This document shows, piece after piece, positions 55,714 to 64,000 of a DNA stretch of 64,000 nucleotides. Under the pieces are notes generated by a model. It did no database searches and had not been told where the DNA came from. It saw only the letters and a list, made by a program, of their open reading frames with translations. Each line of letters begins with the position of its first letter. Positions within the stretch are counted from its first letter, which is position 1. Made by a program: the position numbers and the translations under genes. Origin of the DNA: Paraspadella gotoi (lineage: Eukaryota > Chaetognatha); NCBI GenBank assembly GCA_051294375.1, contig CM119265.1, positions 14,980,963-15,044,962 of the forward strand. Direction: 5' to 3'.

Positions 55714-58700
55714 TCATTTATACCTCCTAACTCCATCAACAGTCATTGGACGAGTAAAAATTGTAGGTTTGGGATTTATCTCGACGTTACAGTTTTCGGA
55801 TTCGGCCATTTGGCATAAAATAGTTTCGGTTTTAGGACCGTCACCTTTCCCCATCATTGCCACTGTCCTTAGGTCCTCTTTATCTTCTCTTTTCATTGAC
55901 AGAAAGCTTTTCATTAAGGCCATCTCTTGACGGTGGTTGAGCAGGCGTTCTAGGTCAGCCGCCATTTCAATTTGGATGCCTTGAAGACGATCCCGTTCGG
56001 TTGACAGTCGTTCGATGTCTTGCACAAGGACGGCCGACTGTTCTTTGAGATTTTTAATCTGGACAAATACAAATCTTGGCTAGTTTTTCCGCAAAGTTTT
56101 GACAAAAATTATAGTTTTCATAAATTTCACCTCTTGATCTTTTATTTTCACTGTCTGGATAATGTAACCGTAGGGTTGTTGCGAATCTTCAATGGCTTGG
56201 TTCGCCTTTTCTAACTCTTCTGTAAGCGCCTTCCTTGTTTCGTCTGCAGCTTCAAGAGCCCTTCTTTGAGAGACGTTGGCGCGCTCTAACGCTAAAACGC
56301 GGCGAGCCAGGTGGACGCTCTGCATAGTGCGACGTCGCGCAGAGGAAGGAACGTTGGCACCATAACCATAGGCGAATAAAATCTGAGCAGTGGATTCACA
56401 ATGTTTAAAACTAATAAGTAAAAAACCAGCCTTATTATTTAATTTCATCTTAAGCACCTTATCGGCTTGGGCGTCGTCCTCCAATTCCGCACATTGCATC
56501 ACAACCTGGTCCATTTCCTTCTCTAAGTGTTCGTATACCTCGAGTTTGTCTTTTAAGGTCTTGCATTTCTGTGTCAGCTCTGTGTTGTGCCTCTCCAAAG
56601 ACGTTCGCTCATCAAAGTATTCCTTTGTCGACTTCTCCAGCTTCGAGGCTAAGCTTACGGTCTCTCGTCGCAAATCGTTTGAGATTTGTTGGGCCTGCTC
56701 GTAAAGCACTTGGAGGTTTTCAAATTCAAAGGTCTTCAAACGAAGTTCGTTGGCGGCGGCGGCGCTTTTGGCGTCTGCGTCGATCCGCACCATTTTTGAT
56801 TCGTCTTGGAGAGAAGCGACCTTTTCCGCCAGACGTTTAGCGGAGGCCACCGCTTCCTCCTTTTCGGCTAAAGCCAACTCCTTAGTCTCCCGCAGACCGT
56901 GATTTTCACGGTCATAAAGTTCTCGAATGGAGGCGCGCACGCGGTCGACTTCGTGAGAGGTCCGAAGTTTCAGCGAATCTAATTCATTCTGTAAAGGATC
57001 CTTCTTTGTAGCATTGAACGCGAATTACTAACTCTAAGAGGGCCCACCTTTAATTTTTCCTCATACTGGTTCTTCGATTCTTCCCGTGACAGCACGTATT
57101 TTTCGTACATTTGCTCGCGACTCTCCTTAGCTTTCTCGAGATCTTCGTTGGCTTTGCGCAATTTTTCCTCGGAAAAACTACATCGATTGTCCAAATCCCT
57201 GAGTGAAGAGGGAATAAGTAGAAATTTATGAAGAAATTCGTTGAACGAAAAAAAAACCTTTTTCGCTTCGCCCATTTTAATACAGGGACTTCCATCAGGA
57301 GTGATAAGAAAAGACTTTATTAAACTCGTAATTCTCTCAGTTCATATTATTTTTATAAATCTTATTAGTTAGAAAACGTTTATTTTGACCTAAATTTTTT
57401 TTTCATTTACTAACAGTAGAACCACAGTGGATCACAAGTGCGGAGTTACTTTTCTTCATTTTTTCTTTCAAACTTTAACAGTTAATTTTTAACGCAGATT
57501 GTAAAGTTATTTAATATAAAAATAAAAATTTTTGATGATAGAAAATTATAAAAATTAATAAAAACTTGGTGATTAGTTTTTATTAAAAAGAAAAGTAAAA
57601 ACTAACATATTTTCTATTGGTTCAGAGGGGGAACGCACCATCCCAGGCGTTGCGTTCCATCCACACTTCCCTCTGGGTTGGCAAAGCGAGAGCGTCCTGG
57701 GGTAACCGCGCCAGTGACATAGGTGTCACTGAGGGTCGGTAGCCGCCAAAGACAACTGTGAGATGCCCCATCCCAATGGGCATCACAGGTAACCCGGCTG
57801 TTGCCATACTTTCATAATTTTTTTTCAAAGTGAAATTTTTATTTTTAATTGATTTTAAAGGGAAAAAGTTATAATGATTAAGTATTATTTATAATAAACA
57901 AATCTGTTTTATTTCTGGTTTGTGATACATTTACTACAGTATCATATTAATAAAAAACTGAACCATGACAAAAATTGTTTTAATAGGAAGTGAAGGATTA
58001 ATAGTAAAGTCCTCTTACAAAGTAAACTGCCACAGTACGAAAAAAACATGCAGTGAAATTATAAAGTCACCTGATCTGCCTTTCGAAATATTCCTTGTCT
58101 TGGGCCATGAGGGCGTTCTCTTGCCGCAGATTCCCGTTCTCGCGCGCCAAAGACTCCACCTCTTTGGAAAGTTTCTTCGTTTCGACTTCCAAAAATTCCC
58201 ATTTTTCGTGGACCACCTGGTGACGCCTTTTGAGATCGTCGAGTTCCTCTTTGACGACGTCGTAGTTTTCTTTTTTGAAGTCCCTTTGTTTTGTGGAGAG
58301 TTCAGTCTCCTTCAACTTGGACTCGACCTCCTTCAGTGACTTGGTCAGACGGTTCTTCTCGTCATCTCGTCGGAGTAGGGTTTCTCTAAGGCCGTAAAGT
58401 TCTCTGCCCAGGGAGTCACGTGCCTCCATCGCCGACGCGCGAGCGAGTTTTAACGACTCCACCTCATCTCGCAGTGGCTTCACTACCTCGTAGACCCTCA
58501 TCCCGACGACGTCCTTGATCGGGAGGGAGGATTCGTCGCGTCGTCGCAGCTCAGAATATCGCTTGTCAGACACGAAAAGATCCCGGGTGAGGTTTCTCTC
58601 TAGATTGCCGGCCTTGAGCCGCAGTTCTTCGTTGGAGGCTTCCAAAGTCTCCTGCGCCTCGAGGACAGCCTTAATCTCCGTCCGCGTTTTGTCTCGGGAG

Positions 58701-59520
58701 CGCCGGTGCTCCTCTGCTTGTACAGCTAGCTGCGTCTCCAGCTTGGCGCGAAGTACTTGGTTTTCGTGCTCCGTGTCGACGACTTTCTCCTCTAGTTCGT
58801 CAACTTTCGACATGTAATCCGCTTTCACGTTGTCAAGCTCCAGAGATTTCTATAAAGTTTAAATTTTTTAATCTATTAATTTTTTTTGGAAAAAGGTAAT
58901 AATATTGACCGACCCCCCCCCCGCCCCCCCAAAAAACGTAAAAATCACCTGCGATAGTTCTATTTTAACAAGCTGCAAGTCATGTTCCAACTGTTTTTTT
59001 TCTAACAGCTCCTTGGTTACATTCCGGTCTAACAGACCTACGGAGCCGGCCGTTCTCCTGGATTGCGGACGCCCTCGCTGCGCTGTAGCGTGACGGAGTA
59101 AAAGTCGTCGGCGAATGATCTTAAAATATTTTGGTTTTATTACACTGTATTAATGCCGTTGAAAATATAGTTACGATACAACCTTGTTTTGATTTTCGTC
59201 GGTATCCCCATCATCGTCCTCCCTAGCGTCCAAGAAGGTTGTCGTGGTCGTCAAATCGGTAGGAAGACTAGTTCCGAGAGAGAGACTGGCGTCTTCATCC
59301 AAAGTTACAAAAACTCGATCAGGATCGTTGCCGCTTTTGTCCGCATCGACGCCTGCAGAATATTTAGGAGAAAAAACATGATACATTGAAGGAAAAGAAT
59401 TTTAAAAACTTTAAATTAAAATTATAATTAATAAAATGTAAACTTTTTTATTTTACCTGAGCCACCTTCAGAAGAGACTCGTTCTCCATCTGGTGATGAA
59501 GCTAGCGCGCTACTGTCCAT
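55714..59520 (-). CDS. PIBF1: PIBF1 (CEP90), centriolar satellite coiled-coil protein
   Basis: Eight exons (59457-59520, 59183-59352, 58949-59119, 58071-58849, 57048-57198, 56458-56988, 56131-56382 and 55714-56058; TGA) encode 820 residues in phase. Human PIBF1 is 757. After an acidic Thr-rich N-terminus (TDLTTTTTFLDAREDDDGD), the protein is nearly all coiled coil. PIBF1 signatures are ELLEKKQLEHDLQLVKIELS, YGANVPSSARRRTMQSVHLA, QQPYGYIIQTV and LLNHRQEMALMK, with the C-terminal NPKPTIFT. CEP90 is needed for centriole distal appendages, ciliogenesis and spindle pole integrity. Donors of introns 1, 3, 4, 6 and 7 are ordinary GT; intron 2 uses GTTGTA. Intron 4 holds a copy of the hairpin repeat. 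Confidence 0.93.
57619..57808 (+). repeat. Single shortened copy of the terminal-hairpin repeat
   Basis: It begins GGTTCAGAGGGGGAACGCAC and ends GGTAACCCGGCTGTTGCCATA. It shares the CAGTGAC..GTGTCACTGAGGGT block and CCCCATCCCAATGGGCATCA. PIBF1 intron 4. Confidence 0.85.
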
Positions 59521-60120
59521 GACGAGAAAACTATTATATTAGCAGCATATATCGATGATTCTCGCTAGTACTCAGGTTTTTTCGCCATCGACAAAATGAG
59601 TTGCCCAGTTCTTAGGAATTCTTTAACAAAAAAACAAGCATCACTGAAATAACAAATCAAGAACTTTCGCTGTCATTTTATGTATATGAACACTGTCGCA
59701 TTCGTCGGCGCGGTATATTTAACAATAATGCGGAACATGAAAATTCGAGAAGGCGAAATGTATCTAAAACGAAAGAGCGTTAAAACCGTTGGTGTTCTAA
59801 TCTCTCACAAACCTAACCTTTCATTAATTTCATCTTAAGAGATCGTCGAAATTCTAAGAATTGCAAGAGACCAAAATATCGCTTGATCTATTAACGCACA
59901 CTTCAGCTACAGAAAGATTTATGGCAATTAATCGTATGAAAACTTCGATGATTTTTTTTTTTTACTGTCCGAGTCGACATAATTATAGTCTAAAATGATT
60001 GCAAAGAATAACATCAACGGAAAGGTAATAACAAATTGGAAACTATTTAACGACGGAGGATGATAGTTTCAGACAGGAAAAGACTGGGGTGTGCGCGTCC
60101 TCGTTTCGATCTCTCCATTG

Positions 60121-60583
60121 TCAGTTCGGCTTCTGGTTTTCTTTGCTCACTGGGCGCCTGTTAGCAAATGAACGAAACCAATTAAAAATTATTTAAAAAA
60201 GCAACTTATTACAAAAATCATTTTCTTCTGCCTTCAAATAATTAGCTAATTATTTACAACGTAGTAAAGCTAAAAGAATTGGGTAAATGGAGGACCAGCT
60301 AACCTGAAAAGTAGGATGTGAGGTTCTGGTTCGTGCATCATAAAGTGAATCCATCCCTGAGATTGTTGAACGCCAAGGCTTCGCCACTCCGCTTCCGACA
60401 TCAAGTGCGTCTTTGGGACCAACTTCGCGATTTCCTTCGGCAACATCACGTGTCTGGCGGAAAAAGATTCTCTCTCGAAATAAGTTAATTAAAATAAAGT
60501 GATTCAAAAGTCACAAACAATAACCTGTACTCGTAATCGCCGTCGAAGTATTTGTCAGAATAGTAAATATTGTTGTGGGACAT
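60121..60583 (-). CDS. CKS1B: CKS1 cyclin-dependent kinase regulatory subunit
   Basis: Three exons (60525-60583, 60304-60453, 60121-60157; TGA) encode 81 residues; human CKS1B has 79. It begins [20 protein letters not shown] and continues [37 protein letters not shown] and the [10 protein letters not shown] strand-exchange hinge. Only the last seven or so residues vary. CKS1 docks phosphothreonine substrates onto CDK complexes and helps SCF-SKP2 degrade p27. The donors are GTTATT and GTTAGC. The stop is 600 bp upstream of the PIBF1 ATG on the same strand. Whether it is CKS1 or CKS2 cannot be decided from the sequence; invertebrates usually have one. Confidence 0.96.
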
Positions 60584-61724
60584 TTTCAAAGTATTTTCCG
60601 GCAATAGAGAAAGAAATTAATGTAGCGGGAAAACCATTAAGGAAAGGCCTTTACCGCTTAATCACTTTGTATTTTGCTGTAGAAAAATGGTCTTGAGTAA
60701 AAACTAGGCACACAAAGAACTAAGTGAAATACAAAGAAAAATGATCTTGATGAAAATGTTAAACATTTGAAACATTTTATGTCTCGGTTGCTTTTAATTT
60801 TGGCTTGCAAAATGATTTACCCACACTTAGGGTATCATGTACTTTTTACTAATTTATAGTAAATATTTTTTTAAAAAATATTTTCGACAGGGCAAAAATC
60901 AACATTTCATTAGAAAAATTGAAAGCAAAAATTAATGAAAAGTCGACAAAAAGGATGAGATGAAAATAACAAATGATAAAAAACAAGCTGAATGAAACGA
61001 TCAAATTAGTGCTTCAGAAAATGTAACGCGTTGAAGGGTGTCTGTCATTCGATGAGAAAAAATGCTTACTTAAAAATGACACTAATTTCTGGTTCCGCTT
61101 TCATATATAAAACCTTACGTTAAAATTTACATTTATTCCTAGAAATATACATACGTAAAACTCACTAACAATGCCAAAACGGAAAAGAGAAATCGGCGAG
61201 TTCTAAAACCATTCTCGTTGGTTGTTTTTGGCCTAAGGTTTTTTCATGAAAAAAATTGGTTGCAGAGATGGAGAAAATGATTAAAGCGAAATGACCATGC
61301 TTCTCTACATACTAATTTTAAATCTTTTAAATCGCCAAAAATAACTAACGGTGTTCCAGTATCACATTTTGATTTAAGGCACATACCTATCGTCTCGATG
61401 ACATATTAAACAAACGAGTTATGCAATGTGAAACTAGTGGCAGCAGAAACATCGCACAAACCCCTTCCGTTCAACGCTCGTCCAAAATCTCGAATTAATG
61501 ATTGTTAACTCCGTTCATCCATACGACGTTACTGCGTGTTACTTTAAATTTACAATTTTTCAAGGTATGACTGAAGAAAGTAAAAATAAAATGTGATATT
61601 GTAACAAAGTTTGAGAGGGTCTTTAAATCACTGCCGTGAAACAGAAATGTCGAACTGATGAGCGTGGTGGGGAGCGCGAGTTGGAAAGCATGAGTATGGA
61701 TTTTTTAAAGTGTCTCAAAGTCAT
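60584..61724. other. Spacer between lamin and CKS1
   Basis: AT-rich, with no exon or repeat structure that I could support. It should hold the lamin 3' UTR and the CKS1 promoter. Confidence 0.5.
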
Positions 61725-63935
61725 TTACATAATGGCGCAGCTTTTTGCCTCCTCCGCCGGTGCGGCCGCAGCGGGCTGTAAAAAGAAAAAAAAAAATTTT
61801 TCCTTTCGAATTTTTTAAAAGGGGAGATTAAATAAATAATTTATGTGATAAAAACTAACAACTCACCTCATCGGGTGCCGTAATGATAGATTCATTTTGC
61901 GTCACAATTTCGGAAGTGTATTGCACACGCTTCCTCTTCGTTCCACGCGATGGCGTTGGAGTTCGCGATCCAGATTGGGAGACGTTGATTCGCAAGCGCT
62001 CCTCTTCGCCTTCCAGCAACTTCCGGTAGGCGGCTAAAAGAAACAATGATCGTTACTACCCGTTGGGGCAACCCAAGAAAACCATGATCATTTAACGCCC
62101 ACGCTCCCTCTTCCCACCGATTTCCATGTCGAGGGCGAGCTTTATGTCCATTAACTCGTGATATTCCATCAGTTGATCGGCCATTTGCTGACGCAAACTT
62201 TTTATTTCATCGTCCTTGGCGGTCATAGAGTTACGATACTCTTTCTCGCGCGACGCCAGGTCTGACTCCAAATCGGCGATGCGTCCCTCGTACATGCGAC
62301 ATTTTGACTAAATAAACAAACAAACATGCATGAGCATAAGAATTAGTACTCGGTTTTTCATATTAAGACCTGTTTTTACCGAGAGTGTGTTAATATGAGA
62401 GGTGAGTTCTCCGATCTTTAATCTCCCGGTAGAAATTTCTTCCTGGAAGCCCTTGTCTTCGGATTGACTCCGATTTAATGCGCCTTGAAGCCCATCGATC
62501 TTGGCCTCGTACATCGCTTCCAGCTCGGCCTTGAGCAGGGCTGCCTGCTCGTCGTAATGACGACGTAGATCTTGGAGAGACTCTTGAAGGCGGTTGTCAT
62601 ATTCTGTCGCCAAAGTTTGATCTAAAAATCGTGGAAAAACGTTTATTTAGATCTGGTAGGGCATTCGGCGAACCACAACCATAACTACCGATTTCCGTGA
62701 TTTCAAGTTCTTTCTTCTTTCGGGTTTCGTTCAACTCGGAGTCGAACAAAGATTTCTTGAAGACTAATTCCTCCTTTAGAGACTGCAGACGATTCTCCAG
62801 ATCAACTCGGACCAACGTCTCTTCTTCTAACTGACGTTTGGCGAGGTTCCTTTGTGATTCCAGTTCCGGAAGCTCGGCCTGAAGGCTTGCCAGTTCCTCA
62901 ACGGCGCGTTGCTTGTCTTTCAGGGCGATGGAAAGGTTCGCCGAGAGATCCTACAAAAAATGTGAAGTCAGAGTAATAGTAATAGTCTTTTCATACAATT
63001 GAAACATTCTTTGAAATATTATAATACTTCATTGATAGGGAAGCCAGTACTCTGGGAGTGAATAAACAAGACAGAGAGTCTTGCTTGAAAGCTGCGATGT
63101 CATTATCTTGTAAGAATGATGGAGGCCTTAAACCACCAAAGCCTGCCCAAAGTCAGGGGCAAGATAGCTTATTTATTAGGTGAATGGATAATTTTTATTT
63201 TGGTTGTACCAGTTTCATATGATAAAATCAAGTTTAAAATTAAATTGTCAATGCAATAAATACAATACCGAGTTAAATTTTTTGTTCAATTCCGATTTTA
63301 GAAAATAAACCCTAAACCTGTAAATAGTACTAAGGCAAAATGGAAAAAGAATGCCTTGCCATTCTGATCCGAGTAATTGAAAAGTAACATTACAAACAAT
63401 ATAGACTAACTTCGACGTTTATTCTCACCGAAATCTTTTTTTCCGCGTCGGCGAGGGATTTGTGAAGGGCCGAGAGCTCCGAGTCCCGTTTGGTTAACTT
63501 GGCTGCAAGATCATCCGCTTCCGCCTTCCACTTTCCGACTTCGATTTGTAGATGTGCCTTTTCTTTGGCAGTCTCATCAAGAAGCTTACGGGCATCAGCA
63601 AGTTCCGCCTCGTAGAGACCCTGTTTAAAAATTAAAATTATTGCATCGACATAAAATTTTATAAAACAAGATGCATCACAACGCAGAGTTTGGGTAAATG
63701 GGTTAATAGGTAAAAAAATAACCTTTTTATAATAAAATATTTATATATTGTTGAATCATTAGAAGCAAAAATATTAAATGTCAAATATCAAATGACACGA
63801 GGCAAAAACCTTCAGATTTGAAATTTCTCTAGTCGTAGTGTCTTCTGTGCTCTGTATTTGTACGGTGAGTCTCATGTTCTCCGATTCAAGACTCCGAACC
63901 CTATCGATGTAGTTGGCGAAGCGGTCGTTTAGAAC
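61725..63935 (-). CDS. Nuclear lamin lacking the Ig-fold tail domain, 5' partial
   Basis: The visible exons are 63810-63935, 63429-63620, 62689-62950, 62380-62621, 62118-62307, 61867-62033 and 61725-61775 (TAA), all in phase. The first exon continues beyond the window. It opens within coil 1A ([20 protein letters not shown]). The rod runs through coil 1B and coil 2 to the consensus end [31 protein letters not shown]. The tail is then only ~57 residues: a Thr-Pro site (RTPTPSRG), the KRKR nuclear signal, an acidic linker, and KSCAIM, a CaaX farnesylation box. The ~110-residue lamin tail (Ig-like) domain is absent, and no exon for it fits between the two last exons (91 bp apart). Lamins form the nuclear lamina. 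A large tail deletion of this kind is described for tunicate lamins. Confidence 0.93.
63035..63235 (+). repeat. Dispersed ~200-bp repeat in a lamin intron
   Basis: Opposite-orientation copy of 10050-10300. The shared block runs from GGGAAGCCAGTACTCTGGGA through TCATTATCTTGTAAGA to TGGTTGTACCA.TTTCATA. Confidence 0.75.
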
Positions 63936-64000
63936 CTGTTAAAAATACATGGTTCAGCATATCAAAACTGGTTCATGTTCTGGTTTTTCGTTTCTCGTTC

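Overview
The window is intron-rich, AT-rich animal DNA. It carries 14 protein-coding genes with short exons, numerous introns under 100 bp, and dense small repeats. No rRNA, tRNA, CRISPR or bacterial features were seen. The best taxonomic clue is the lamin gene at the right edge. Its coding sequence runs from the end of the rod through a KRKR nuclear signal straight to a CAIM prenylation box, with no Ig-fold tail domain. That deletion is described for tunicate lamins, so I infer a tunicate (moderate confidence). The gene density, compact introns and one operon-like gene pair fit that idea.

Layout: a DC-STAMP-domain membrane protein gene (5' end outside the window) runs rightward at 52-4155. 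Every other recognised gene, 13 in a row, reads leftward. In transcription order these are lamin (61725-63935, partial), CKS1 (60121-60583), PIBF1/CEP90 (55714-59520), PRC1 (47782-54529), a single-exon GH35 beta-galactosidase (44323-46308), a ParB/sulfiredoxin-fold-like protein (42900-44084), RNASEH2B (41446-42614), CIAO3/NARFL (39856-41359), an FKBP12-like protein (39028-39579), NEDD1 (29912-38260), a double-CXXC/C2H2 zinc-finger protein (23536-27440), MRE11 (17881-23107) and a TDRD5-like LOTUS/Tudor protein (7248-17672). Exons were assembled by hand from splice signals, reading phase and family similarity. Nearly all junctions are phase-consistent; the exception is one link inside the TDRD5-like gene.

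Several genes serve cell division and genome maintenance: NEDD1 (gamma-tubulin recruitment), PIBF1 (centriolar satellites), PRC1 (spindle midzone), CKS1 (CDK adaptor), lamin (nuclear envelope), MRE11 and RNASEH2B (DNA repair) and CIAO3 (Fe-S cluster delivery to nuclear enzymes). RNASEH2B and CIAO3 are only 86 bp apart, with splice-acceptor-like sequence directly before the CIAO3 ATG. This suggests a spliced-leader operon.

Introns and spacers hold many non-autonomous repeats: a complete TRIM retroelement (55049-55664), Tc1-like MITEs, tRNA-derived SINEs, a tandem family with terminal hairpins, large fold-backs and minisatellites. The most unusual is a set of hammerhead-ribozyme-like cores (CTGATGA ... 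CGAAAC..GTC). Three of them sit between long inverted repeats whose sequence differs from locus to locus. Three introns appear to use GC donors.
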